Counted from the stretch's first letter, positions 1 through 8,245 are shown. The stretch is DNA of 64,000 bases from Io17-Chloro-G2 sp963663135 (GCA_963663135.2 CAXXRM010000004.1:1-64000); one strand, 5' to 3'. The notes: a model not told the origin generated them from the sequence alone. Numbers and translations: made by a program.

Positions 1-566
1 AGCGATATGCGGGCGGTCAATGCTGCGGCCATGTCTGCGGCGTGGGGCAGGGACAGTTCCGCACGGGCGGACCCGTCCAACGGCACCAGCACCGTCTTCA
101 GCGAAGTGTCCGCCCGCGCCGGGCGGGCAGCATTGGCGCGGACGACGAGCATGGGGTTGGAGACAATGTGGAGGACCTTATCGGCGACGCTGCCCAGGGC
201 CCAGCGGACGATCCCGCCTCGCCCGTGGGTTGACATCACAACCAGCGCATCCGGGTCGGCGCTGGCCAGGGCGACGATGGCGTCGGCCGGAGCGCCGTAC
301 AGCATTGAAACGGATGCCGCATTGCCGGCCGTCTCCAGGCGTTCCCGGATGCTCGTCAGGTAGGTTTCCGAACGCCGCCGTGCATCCGACAGCATCTCGC
401 TGACGACCTGACTCGTGTGCCTGTCATGCACCGCCGGCGGCAGAATGTCGTAGGCCTCAACCAGTTCGATGGGGACTGACATCGAACTGGCGACGAACTG
501 GCAGAAGGGCAAAGCCTGCTCGGATAGCTCCGACCCGTCCAGCGGAATGATTACTTTGGAGTACAT
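1..566 (-). CDS. Universal stress protein, UspA family (3' end cut by window edge)
   Basis: The reverse strand encodes 188 residues with no stop before the window edge. The N-terminus (SKVIIPLDGSELSEQAL) is the typical first strand and helix of a Usp fold. Residues about 113-129 hold the ATP-binding pattern G-R-G-G-x9-GS seen in nucleotide-binding Usp proteins. A second copy of the opening strand (TVLVPLDGSARAE) begins near residue 158, so this is probably a two-domain tandem Usp of about 290-300 residues. Cytoplasmic; Usp proteins bind ATP and help cells survive starvation or stress. It is divergent from the antiporter gene on the other strand. The start is the ATG at 564-566. Confidence 0.9.
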   Translation of the reverse strand, partial: MYSKVIIPLDGSELSEQALPFCQFVASSMSVPIELVEAYDILPPAVHDRHTSQVVSEMLSDARRRSETYLTSIRERLETAGNAASVSMLYGAPADAIVALASADPDALVVMSTHGRGGIVRWALGSVADKVLHIVSNPMLVVRANAARPARADTSLKTVLVPLDGSARAELSLPHAADMAAALTARIS

Positions 567-723
567 GGTGATTGCCCGCCCCCTGCTTTGTTTGAAAGGC
601 ATCCAATGGGCAACGATAGGTTACCATCAACTAGAGCGACAGGTTAGTGAGTCCGCCGGTCGAGTAAACCTGCGACGTGCCTGGTGTCGTACGCTTTTCG
701 GTGGAAACCGGGACACCGCACCC

Positions 724-1950
724 TTGGAGCAAGACTTGGCAGAGTTGCTCAGTAACCGCCACCACTGGACAACCCTCGTAGTCACCCTGTTGCTGGGGTT
801 GCCCGCCGCCGCGCTCCTGTTTTCGGGCATTCACATCAACCCGCTCGCCGCCGCCTGCGTATACGGAGTGGGTATTTTGGCCGGCGCGTTCCTGCTTTCT
901 TGGGCCGCCGAGGTGGCCGAACTCGACATTTCAGCGTCTCTGGCGATCGCTGTTCTCGCCTTGCTCACCATTCTCCCGGAATACGCCATTGAGTCGGTGC
1001 TCGCCTGGGACGCCGGCTCGTCGTTCAATACCGAGACTCGAGAAATCACGGCAGAGACGCAACGAGTGGCGGCCAACGTGACCGGGGCCAACCGGCTGCT
1101 TATCGGAGTGGGTTGGTCCGTCGTTATCCTGATCTACTGGCTCAAACACCGAGGCGTTTTGGATATGCGTGGCAAGATGGGTCCGGAAGTGACCTTTCTG
1201 ACGGTAGCAACGCTGCTGACATTTGTCATCTTCTTCATGCAGAGTATCCACATCCTGCTGGCGGCGGCTCTCATTGGCATCTACATCGCCTACGTGTGGA
1301 TTAGTTCCACCAGGCCGGCGGAAGAGCCTGAACTTATAGGCGCGGCGGCGCTGATCGGGTCGTTACCCGCCAAGTGGCGCCGGACGATGGTGGTTTTTTT
1401 GCTCGTGTATGCCGCGGGCGTAATCGTAATCGCCGCGGAGCCCTTCGTGGAAGGACTCGTCGAGGCTGGCAATGGCTTGGGCGTAGACGATTTCATACTC
1501 ATCCAGTGGGTCGCGCCGCTGGCTTCCGAGACCCCGGAGATCATTGTGGCAGTGCTGTTCGGCTTGCGGGCCAATCCCGCCGCCGGTCTGACGGTGCTGA
1601 TCTCTTCTGAGGTCAACAAGTTCACCTTGCTGATCGGCAGCATGGTTGTGATATTCAGCGCATCGGCGGGCCAGATAATCGCGTTCCCATTGGACGGCAG
1701 GCAGGCCATCGAGTTCCTGCTGACGACGGCGGTTTCTCTGTTTGGGCTCGCGTTGATCGCCAGGCGGACCGTCGATTGGCGAGCCGGGGCGGCTTTGTTG
1801 GGCCTGTTCGTTGTTCACCTGTTCTTCCCTCAGTCGCGACACCGCCTGTGGATCACGTACGGGTATTTCGGATTGACGATGTTGCTGATCATCCTGGACT
1901 GGCGCCGGGCCAAATCCCTGGTCCGAGAGGAGCAGCAGGAACTGAATTAG
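724..1950 (+). CDS. Sodium/calcium exchanger-type membrane antiporter (CaCA superfamily)
   Basis: A hydrophobic protein of about 408 residues with roughly 10-11 membrane segments. Two inverted alpha-repeats typical of cation/Ca2+ exchangers are visible: one around L-T-I-L-P-E-Y-A-I-E in the N-terminal half and one around A-S-E-T-P-E-I-I-V-A in the C-terminal half; their acidic residues would bind the cation. Predicted role is exchange of Ca2+ (or another cation) for Na+ or H+ across the cytoplasmic membrane. The open frame extends upstream to 469 but would overlap the stress-protein start, so a TTG start at 724 or 736 is more likely; no clear ribosome site decides it. The linker RETAETQRVAAN-like segment between the first helices is unusual and polar. 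Confidence 0.75.
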   Translation: MEQDLAELLSNRHHWTTLVVTLLLGLPAAALLFSGIHINPLAAACVYGVGILAGAFLLSWAAEVAELDISASLAIAVLALLTILPEYAIESVLAWDAGSSFNTETREITAETQRVAANVTGANRLLIGVGWSVVILIYWLKHRGVLDMRGKMGPEVTFLTVATLLTFVIFFMQSIHILLAAALIGIYIAYVWISSTRPAEEPELIGAAALIGSLPAKWRRTMVVFLLVYAAGVIVIAAEPFVEGLVEAGNGLGVDDFILIQWVAPLASETPEIIVAVLFGLRANPAAGLTVLISSEVNKFTLLIGSMVVIFSASAGQIIAFPLDGRQAIEFLLTTAVSLFGLALIARRTVDWRAGAALLGLFVVHLFFPQSRHRLWITYGYFGLTMLLIILDWRRAKSLVREEQQELN

Positions 1951-2200
1951 CCGCTGCCCTCCCGCATACAGTGTATGACGTCCATACCGAAGGCGGTGGC
2001 GCGGGATGAAGGAACCCAGACCAAGAATAGGCAGTACAGGTGATGCTGGGATAATTCGGGGTCTGCTGCGTCTAATTCAACGGCTTCTATTGGTCTAATT
2101 TGGGGCTGGTCAAGCACCGGCGACTCAGCTTTCGGCCATCAGAAGTCTGTGACACGTAGGCCATTCGGGCGAGTTGGTAGGCCAGCGGGAGCACGGCCGC

Positions 2201-3481
2201 TCAGCTTAGGCCGAATTGGTCTCTGGCGTTTCCACCCATCATTTGGGCGATGATGGGGGGCTCTACGTCTGCTTGGGTGAGGGCTTGGATGGCTTCCCAG
2301 GCGCTGGTGGTGTCATGGTGGGGGTAACGCGAGCCCCAGACGATTTTCTTGGCGAAGGCATGCGGAAGCTCCTGGATTAACCGCTCCTCAGCGTCGAACC
2401 CAAGCATGACGCGGCCTTCCTCCCACATTTCCTCCGGATCGGTCCTGACCGGGTAGTAATGCTGCAGAGGAATCACCCGCGTTGAAGCCTCCATTTTCTC
2501 CAGGACTTCTTCCATCCATGATGCCTTCCCGTGGGCCACAACCACCTTCATCTCAGGGAACCGCTGCATCACCGTATAGCCGACCAACGTGGATGCGACG
2601 AACAGGTGGTTGTCGAGCCAGTGGGAGAGTACCGGCGCCACCGGATGCCCCAGGGGGACCATCCCGGTCGCCGGGGATACCCGGTTGCGGTCGCCGGTGC
2701 TGCCGCCCGCGTCGGGGCCGCCGCCACCGCCCCCCAGGGCGTTGGTCTGTGAGAGCCGGCCCTTAACCTTTTCGATGAAGGGACCATGGGAAGTCCACTC
2801 CGGGTTCCACAAGCCGGCGGCGGGGTGCACCGCGGCGGCCATGCCCAAACTTTCCAATTCATTCCATAGCGGCTCGTAGTAGGGGTGAGTGAGGTACCGC
2901 CCCTCCATAAACATGGGGCGGATGAATGCGCCGCGGAAACATCGGATTCCGGCGGCGCGTCGCAACTCCGCCAAGGCGAAGTCCATGTTCCCGAGGGGAA
3001 CCATTGCGGCAGCGAAGAGGCGGTCCGGCGCTGCCTGGCAGAAATCTGCAACCCAGTCGTTGTATGCCCGCGCCAGGGCGTAGGCTACGTCCGGGTCTTC
3101 CACCAGGTGGAAACCTTCGGCGAACCAAGTGGGGTAAACGAAGGTCTGGTCTATACCCATGGCGTCCATGTCCCGGAGCCTCGCCCGCGGGTCCCAGGCG
3201 CCTTCACTCATTGGATGGCGGATGTCCGGGTCCAATTCGCCGACGGAGTCCCAGGTCATTCCGGGCTTCCAGATGGCGTGTCGGGGGATGTTGGGGTTGC
3301 CACTGTCACGAAACACCTGGCCGTTGACTTTCAGGTACGAGTCAAACCGTCCTTCTTCCCGCCAGAGGGCGTGTTTGCCCACGACTCGGTACTCGGATTC
3401 CAGGTATTTCTCCCACAGCTCCCGGGGCTCCACAACGTGGGAGTCGCTGTCGAAAACCTCGAAGTCCTTCCTGGTAGTCAT
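2201..3481 (-). CDS. Amidohydrolase family protein (Amidohydro_2-type, metal-dependent)
   Basis: A 426-residue protein of the TIM-barrel amidohydrolase superfamily. The N-terminus F-D-S-D-S-H-V-V-E-P is the hallmark opening of the group that includes decarboxylases such as ACMSD and many uncharacterised hydrolases; the DxH pair would be part of the metal site. Later features are a conserved MGIDQ-type segment, V-V-A-H-G-K near strand 5-6 and W-G-S-R-Y-P-H-H-D near the C-terminus where the catalytic Asp normally sits. The substrate is unknown. It lies 25 bp downstream of a related gene on the same strand (3507-4895), so the two are probably co-transcribed and arose by duplication. Confidence 0.85.
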   Translation of the reverse strand: MTTRKDFEVFDSDSHVVEPRELWEKYLESEYRVVGKHALWREEGRFDSYLKVNGQVFRDSGNPNIPRHAIWKPGMTWDSVGELDPDIRHPMSEGAWDPRARLRDMDAMGIDQTFVYPTWFAEGFHLVEDPDVAYALARAYNDWVADFCQAAPDRLFAAAMVPLGNMDFALAELRRAAGIRCFRGAFIRPMFMEGRYLTHPYYEPLWNELESLGMAAAVHPAAGLWNPEWTSHGPFIEKVKGRLSQTNALGGGGGGPDAGGSTGDRNRVSPATGMVPLGHPVAPVLSHWLDNHLFVASTLVGYTVMQRFPEMKVVVAHGKASWMEEVLEKMEASTRVIPLQHYYPVRTDPEEMWEEGRVMLGFDAEERLIQELPHAFAKKIVWGSRYPHHDTTSAWEAIQALTQADVEPPIIAQMMGGNARDQFGLS

Positions 3482-3506
3482 CGTTCGCGAACCAATGGAA
3501 TTCCGG

Positions 3507-4895
3507 TTACCAGCGCGTCACAGAGGATTCCGGCTTGAGCGACTCCCTGATTTCGTCCTGGTCGGGCCACCAGTCCGGGCGTTGGATCTCGGTGACGCGT
3601 TCCCGGACGAACTTGCTGGGAGGGTCGATGTTGTAAAGCCTGCGGGCGTTCGCCCCCAGGAACCGGGCCTGATCGGCAATTGGCAACTCACAGGCCTCCA
3701 TTGTCTCGATAGCTCTCCAGGCGTCGTCTCCGTCGTGGTGGTACACGTCCGAGGCCCAGGCGAGGATATCGCGGTAGAAGCCGGGCAGGCGCGACGGCGG
3801 CGCCTCGTCTCCTTCGAACCCGGTGACGCAATGCTGGAAGAAGGTCTCGCTGGGCAGTTGCTTCAGAGGGGGCAGCATGCGGTCGTTGCGGTATAGCCGG
3901 TAGGTCTTGTCGCACTCATCCAGCAGGAAGCTGAGCCAGGTGGACGAGGCCTCAAACACCGCGGCCTGAATCTTCGGATGCCTCTCGAAGAACCCGGACA
4001 TCAGCACCAGGGTCACCCAAAGGGCGGCCTCGGCCTGAAAGTTCTGCACGTTGGTGAGTAGCGTGTGGGGCAAGCCGGACGTGGAGACGGCCCTCCTGAT
4101 AAGCTCCGCGCCCGAATACTGGTCCGAGTAGCCCGGTGGTTTGTTAACTCCCGTGGCCGGGAACGGGTGCATGCCGTAGACCAACCCGGTATCTTCCAGG
4201 GCGTTCCACACGATCTCGTACTTGGGCTGAATTGGGTAGTTGCCCATGGCGTCCATGGGGCGGATGAGGGCAACCCGGCAGCCTTGGGCGGCGACGCGAT
4301 AGACTTCTTCGGCGGCATATTGGGGGCTTTGCATGGGAATGAGGGCCGCGAAGAAGAGCCGTTCCGGGTCTTCCTGCGTGAACTCATAGGCCCATTCGTT
4401 GTAGGCCTTGCACATGGCCCGGGCTCCCAGGGCGTTCTGCAGCCAGGGGTAGGTGTCGATGCTGGTGGGAATGATCATCACCTGGTCTATACCCTGGATG
4501 TCCATGTCCCGCAGCCGCGGCCCGGGTTCCTCGGCTCCGGCGTGGGCCAGGTAATCCGACTGCTCCCTGGTCAGGGCGGTCTCAGGATTGAGGTTGCGGA
4601 CGTTGAAGGCGCGTTGAATGTCGTGTTTGAGTCCGGGACCGGCCAGCCTCACGATGTCGATGATCCCGGGGCCGGTCTTCGGTATCGGTGAAAAGCTGTT
4701 CACGTCGGCTTTCCCATTGACCAGCAACTGGTTCGTTTCAGCGTGGTACCACATAGTGGACTTCAGAGCTTCCAGTTCGTCCTTGGTGAGGTGGTCGGCG
4801 GCTTGGGCCCAAACCTTCGCCGGCTCCACGACATGGGCGTCACAGTCGAAGGTGGGGAAATCCTTGGTCATTGGCCTGAATCTCTGGACGGGCAA
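3507..4895 (-). CDS. Amidohydrolase family protein (paralogue of 2201-3481)
   Basis: A 462-residue TIM-barrel amidohydrolase with the opening F-D-C-D-A-H-V-V-E-P and a D-M-D-I-Q-G-I-D-Q segment matching its downstream neighbour. The C-terminal part holds A-S-D-V-Y-H-H-D-G-D-D, equivalent to the last metal/catalytic Asp region. The TTG start at 4893-4895 is chosen because a full AGGAGGT at 4901-4907 lies 5 nt upstream; an internal ATG (residue 9, MTKDFPTF) is the alternative. First gene of a two-gene unit with 2201-3481. Substrate not deducible; such pairs are common in Chloroflexota and Actinobacteria and may act as hydrolases or non-oxidative decarboxylases. Confidence 0.85.
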   Translation of the reverse strand: MPVQRFRPMTKDFPTFDCDAHVVEPAKVWAQAADHLTKDELEALKSTMWYHAETNQLLVNGKADVNSFSPIPKTGPGIIDIVRLAGPGLKHDIQRAFNVRNLNPETALTREQSDYLAHAGAEEPGPRLRDMDIQGIDQVMIIPTSIDTYPWLQNALGARAMCKAYNEWAYEFTQEDPERLFFAALIPMQSPQYAAEEVYRVAAQGCRVALIRPMDAMGNYPIQPKYEIVWNALEDTGLVYGMHPFPATGVNKPPGYSDQYSGAELIRRAVSTSGLPHTLLTNVQNFQAEAALWVTLVLMSGFFERHPKIQAAVFEASSTWLSFLLDECDKTYRLYRNDRMLPPLKQLPSETFFQHCVTGFEGDEAPPSRLPGFYRDILAWASDVYHHDGDDAWRAIETMEACELPIADQARFLGANARRLYNIDPPSKFVRERVTEIQRPDWWPDQDEIRESLKPESSVTRW

Positions 4896-5015
4896 GGCGG
4901 ACCTCCTCTAGGCAATGCGGAGGGTTGTTTCGGGCGTATTGAGCCCAATCTAGCAAGGAGCGTTGCCATTGTCAACGGACTGGCCGGTTGCTTCAGGGCC
5001 TTTTCATTCTCTCCA

Positions 5016-5181
5016 GTCATTCTCGCCGCAGCGGGAATCCAGAGCCCTGACTATGCGCCAACACGGTCATGGCAGCGCACGATCCGCCGGGAGCTGCGGC
5101 CTCGCAACCCGCTGTCTCCTGTCAGCACAACCGCCATTACACATAGAAAGGGCTCTGGATTCCCGCTGCGGCGAGAATGAC
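5016..5181. repeat. 166-bp MITE-like element, copy 1 (family M)
   Basis: Two 32-bp copies of a short repeat face each other: 5016-5047 (GTCATTCTCGCCGCAGCGGG then AATCCAGAGCCC) and its exact reverse complement at 5150-5181. About 102 bp of non-coding sequence lies between. The same architecture and the same 166-bp length recur at 39307-39472, and a degenerate copy is at 34413-34576. Each terminal repeat is itself an imperfect hairpin (ATTCYCGC/GCGRGAAT). It fills the gap between the amidohydrolase pair and the aldo/keto reductase. Confidence 0.8.
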
Positions 5182-5264
5182 GATGGGACGCGATGGGCCG
5201 GCGGTGCGTAGGGTGCCGGTGGGTGTGGCGGGAATGAACGCTGACAATGGAAAGACCCTGCCGG

Positions 5265-5314
5265 TTGCTTGGGTTAGAATCGTAGCAATACAATCATGGC
5301 GTTAAACGTTTAAC
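5265..5314 (+). promoter_or_regulatory. Promoter with palindromic operator for the aldo/keto reductase
   Basis: A -35-like TTGCTT (5265-5270) and a -10-like TACAAT (5289-5294) are separated by 18 bp. A perfect 14-bp palindrome GTTAAACGTTTAAC occupies 5301-5314, exactly where transcription would begin. A central CG flanked by AAA/TTT is typical of operators bound by LacI-family repressors, and a site over +1 would block initiation. No LacI-family gene is visible in the window, so the regulator is unknown. Confidence 0.6.
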
Positions 5315-5334
5315 TCGACAGGAGCATGACTTCG

Positions 5335-6327
5335 ATGGAATATCGGAGATTTGGACCTACGGACATAACGGTATCTGCCCTGGGGTTCGGTTGTTGGGAG
5401 ATGGGAGGCACCTACGGCGACGTTACCGAGTCGGAAGTGGCGGCTGCCGTCAACCGCGCGATAGACCTTGGCATCAACTGTTTCGACACGGCCCCGGCAT
5501 ACGGAAGAGGCGAGTCCGAGATTCTATTGGGCAGGGCTCTGGGGGCCAGGCGGAAGGACGTGGTGGTGGTCACCAAGTGCGGTGTTGGCTACCCCGACCG
5601 TCCAAAGGGCAGGGATAGCCGGATGGTGTCTATTTTGGCCTCGGTCGAGCAGAGCCTGCGGAACCTGGGGACTGACTACGTGGACGCTTTGCTCATTCAC
5701 TGGCCGGACGTAAGCACGCCTTTCGATGAGACCATGCATGCGCTGGACAGCCTGGTGCGCCAGGGAAAAGTCCGCGCCGTTGGGGTCTCCAACTTTACCC
5801 TCGACCAGATTGAGGAATGCGAAGCCGTACGAAGTGTCGACATCGTGCAGTATGGCTTCAACATGTTCGACCGGCGCATGGAGCAGGAGATATTTCCCCA
5901 CTGCCAGCAGCGTGGGGCCGGCGTAATGGTCTACGGCCCGCTGGCATTTGGCCTGCTGTCCGGCGCATTTACCGCCGAAACGACGTTCGGGAGCAACGAT
6001 TGGCGCTCCACCGGCGGGCGGCCGGGGTGGAACGTGGGCGTGTTTGCCGAGGAGCATTTTCAGCGAAACTTGCAGGTAGTGGAGGAACTGAAACCCATGG
6101 CCGCCTCCCGAGGCAAGAAGATGCCGCACCTTGCTTTGCGCTGGGTCCTGTCTAATCCAGCGGTAAGCGTAGCATTGGTAGGCACTCGCACCGTTCAGGA
6201 AGTGGAAGACAACGTCGCCGGGCTGGAGTGGGCCCTATCGGGGGCGGAAATGGAGCAGATTGACGAGGTGTTCGCCCGCTACGGCGTGGACACCCACCCG
6301 GATATAGTTATAGACCCGCCGGAATAA
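5335..6327 (+). CDS. Aldo/keto reductase
   Basis: A 330-residue NADPH-dependent aldo/keto reductase (TIM barrel, cytoplasmic). The N-terminus MEYRRFGPTDITVSALGFG is canonical; C-F-D-T-A-P-A-Y-G-R-G-E-S-E carries the catalytic Asp and Tyr, V-V-T-K-C-G the catalytic Lys and L-L-I-H-W-P the catalytic His. The cofactor-binding C-terminal part (S-V-A-L-V-G-T-R-T) is present. The ATG at 5335 is preferred over 5326 because GGAG at 5321-5324 lies 10 nt upstream of it. Monocistronic, behind a promoter with a palindromic operator at +1, so probably induced by a specific ligand (sugar or aldehyde). Confidence 0.92.
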   Translation: MEYRRFGPTDITVSALGFGCWEMGGTYGDVTESEVAAAVNRAIDLGINCFDTAPAYGRGESEILLGRALGARRKDVVVVTKCGVGYPDRPKGRDSRMVSILASVEQSLRNLGTDYVDALLIHWPDVSTPFDETMHALDSLVRQGKVRAVGVSNFTLDQIEECEAVRSVDIVQYGFNMFDRRMEQEIFPHCQQRGAGVMVYGPLAFGLLSGAFTAETTFGSNDWRSTGGRPGWNVGVFAEEHFQRNLQVVEELKPMAASRGKKMPHLALRWVLSNPAVSVALVGTRTVQEVEDNVAGLEWALSGAEMEQIDEVFARYGVDTHPDIVIDPPE

Positions 6328-6495
6328 ACCGCTAGGCCGGGAAAGGGCGCCAAGGCTGCCCGACCACCACACTCCCACCGAGTCCGAGACAACTCCGTCT
6401 CAGTTTAGGGCAATCGCGGCCAAGGGTTCCTCACGTAGCTGACCTCTTCGCTGTTTCGGGGCCACCTCAGTAATGTTCAATTGGGATGCAGTTGA

Positions 6496-6532
6496 TTGAC
6501 CGATAACGAAAAATTCGTTATGATATTCCATT
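6496..6532 (+). promoter_or_regulatory. Promoter and operator of the inositol-phosphate synthase gene; predicted leaderless start
   Basis: TTGACC (6496-6501), a 17-bp spacer and TATGAT (6519-6524) form a near-consensus promoter. Inside it lies a perfect inverted repeat ATAACGAA-AAA-TTCGTTAT (6503-6521), which fills the spacer and overlaps the first half of the -10. Only 8 nt separate the -10 from the ATG at 6533, so the transcript should begin at or beside the start codon (leaderless), and indeed no Shine-Dalgarno is present. A protein bound at the repeat would exclude RNA polymerase. The encoded enzyme itself carries an N-terminal HTH domain, making autoregulation plausible. Confidence 0.75.
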
Positions 6533-8041
6533 ATGAATAGCGCAAGGCGGATTATAGACCGTTTCGGTGGCCAGTCCTCGCTGGCCGCACTGCTGGGCAA
6601 GCGTCAGAGCACGGTGCAGTACTGGGCCAGGACGGGGAGGATACCGTCGCAGTGGCACGAGAGGCTCTTGGAGCTTGCATTTCAGCAGGGTATCAGCTTG
6701 GAACCCAAGGACTTTGTTTCAACAGACGCGCCCAGCGTAAGGCCGGGAGGTGGCAAACTTGGCGTCCTGCTGGTTGGTTTGGGAGCGGTGTCTTCTACAT
6801 TTATTGCCGGTGTCGAACACATCCGGCGTGGGACAGGTAGGCCGTTTGGCTCGGTCTCCCAGATGGCGACCATCCGCCTCGGCAAGCGGCCCGAAAAGCG
6901 GACTCCGCTGATACGCGACTTCGCCCAGCTGGCAGAGCTCGACCAACTGGTATTCGGCGCGTGGGACCCCATCCCCGACAACGCCTACGAAGCGGCGGTC
7001 AAGGCAGGCGTTCTGAACCGCTACGAACAACTGGAGCCCATTGCCGATTTCCTGAAGTCGATCCAGCCCATGCCGGCAGTGTTCGACAACGATTACGTGA
7101 GGCGAATCAACGGGACCAATACCAAGGTTGCGGGCTCCAAGCTTGCTTCCGTGGAGGCAATTCGGGACGATATCCGGCGCTTCAAAGAGGTCAATGATTG
7201 CGACCGGTTGGTAATGGTCTGGTGTGCCTCTACCGAAAAATTCATTACAGAGACCGAGGTTCATGGAAACATAGAAAGCTTCGTTGGCGGGCTGCACGAC
7301 GACAATGAGAGCATCGCCCCCTCGATGGTCTACGCTTACGCGGCGCTGATGGAGGGCGTCCCCTTTGTAAACGGGGCCCCCAACCTGACGGTAGACATAC
7401 CCGCCCTGGAAAGGCTGGCCAGGGATCGGAGTGTGCCAATATGCGGCAAAGACTTCAAGACCGGCCAGACCCTCGTCAAAACCGTTATCGGGCCGATGTT
7501 GAAGGCCAGGATGTTGGGCATGGACGGCTGGTTCTCCACCAACATACTTGGCAACCGGGACGGAGAAGTCCTCGACGAGCCTGAGAACTTCAAGACTAAG
7601 GAAGAGTCCAAGCTTGGCGTCTTGGAGTACATCCTGCAGCCCGATATGTATCCGGAGCTATATTCGGACGCCTATCACAAGGTGCGAATCAACTATTACC
7701 CTCCACGCGGGGACAATAAGGAGGGTTGGGACAACATCGACCTCTTCGGCTGGCTGGGCCGCCGGATGCAGCTTAAGGTCAACTTCCTGTGCTCAGACTC
7801 GATACTGGCCGCTCCCCTCGTGCTCGACGTCGTCCTGTTCATGGACTTGGCGCAACGCGCCGGCATGTCCGGTATTCAAGAGTGGCTGTCCTTCTACTTC
7901 AAGAGCCCGCAGCACGCGCCGTCGGTCTATCCGGAGCACGACCTGTTCATACAGCAGACGAAGCTCAAGAACACTATCCGGTGGCTGATGGGAGAGGAAC
8001 AGATAACCCACCTCGGCATGGAATACTACCGGGGTGACTGA
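6533..8041 (+). CDS. myo-inositol-1-phosphate synthase with N-terminal helix-turn-helix domain
   Basis: A 502-residue fusion. Residues 1-60 form a small HTH of the YdaS/Cro-like type (I-I-D-R-F-G-G-Q-S-S-L-A-A-L-L-G then S-T-V-Q-Y-W-A-R-T-G-R-I-P), resembling the domain NCBI calls carph-isopro. From residue 76 the sequence is a myo-inositol-1-phosphate synthase: Rossmann motif G-V-L-L-V-G-L-G-A-V, then N-G-T-N-T-K-V-A, S-I-A-P-S-M-V-Y-A, G-K-D-F-K-T-G-Q-T and N-I-L-G-N-R-D-G. The enzyme converts glucose-6-phosphate to inositol-1-phosphate with NAD+, the first step toward inositol lipids or compatible solutes. Its own promoter has a perfect operator, so the protein may repress itself. Monocistronic. 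Confidence 0.9.
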   Translation: MNSARRIIDRFGGQSSLAALLGKRQSTVQYWARTGRIPSQWHERLLELAFQQGISLEPKDFVSTDAPSVRPGGGKLGVLLVGLGAVSSTFIAGVEHIRRGTGRPFGSVSQMATIRLGKRPEKRTPLIRDFAQLAELDQLVFGAWDPIPDNAYEAAVKAGVLNRYEQLEPIADFLKSIQPMPAVFDNDYVRRINGTNTKVAGSKLASVEAIRDDIRRFKEVNDCDRLVMVWCASTEKFITETEVHGNIESFVGGLHDDNESIAPSMVYAYAALMEGVPFVNGAPNLTVDIPALERLARDRSVPICGKDFKTGQTLVKTVIGPMLKARMLGMDGWFSTNILGNRDGEVLDEPENFKTKEESKLGVLEYILQPDMYPELYSDAYHKVRINYYPPRGDNKEGWDNIDLFGWLGRRMQLKVNFLCSDSILAAPLVLDVVLFMDLAQRAGMSGIQEWLSFYFKSPQHAPSVYPEHDLFIQQTKLKNTIRWLMGEEQITHLGMEYYRGD

Positions 8042-8060
8042 ACCAATCCTGGCGGCAGCC

Positions 8061-8101
8061 CGGCCCCCTGCCCCATTGCCCGGTTGGTGGGCAGGGGGCC
8101 G
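8061..8101. terminator. Strong GC-rich hairpin between convergent genes
   Basis: A perfect 13-bp stem, CGGCCCCCTGCCC (8061-8073) with GGGCAGGGGGCCG (8089-8101), and a 15-nt loop. It begins 20 bp after the inositol-phosphate synthase stop. There is no T-run, so termination is inferred from stem strength and position between convergent transcription units. Confidence 0.5.
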
Positions 8102-8245
8102 GAAGACACTCATGATGGCGGCCATCCCTGCATCAAACGCTGCGGCGGCAGCTCCTCCCTCGAGGCCTCGCACGCATTCCTCCAGAAGGGCGCGTGAAGG
8201 GTTCCCGGAGCGTCCGCTTTGAATGGTGATGGTCTCGATATTCAT
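8102..8245 (-). pseudogene. Remnant of a Cys/Met-metabolism PLP-dependent lyase
   Basis: Reverse-strand reading from an ATG at 8243-8245, with GGAGGG 4 nt upstream, gives MNIETITIQSG followed directly by R-S-G-N-P-S-R-A-L-L-E-E-C then L-E-G-G and F-D-A-G-M-A-A-I. In intact cystathionine gamma-synthase-like enzymes the first piece is the extreme N-terminus and the second (RSGNPTR...ALEGG...SGMAAI) begins some 45-50 residues later, so an internal stretch is missing. Homology ends at about residue 48, at the edge of the GC-rich hairpin; the remaining 300-plus residues, including the PLP lysine, are gone. A decayed gene that still keeps its ribosome-binding site. Confidence 0.6.
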
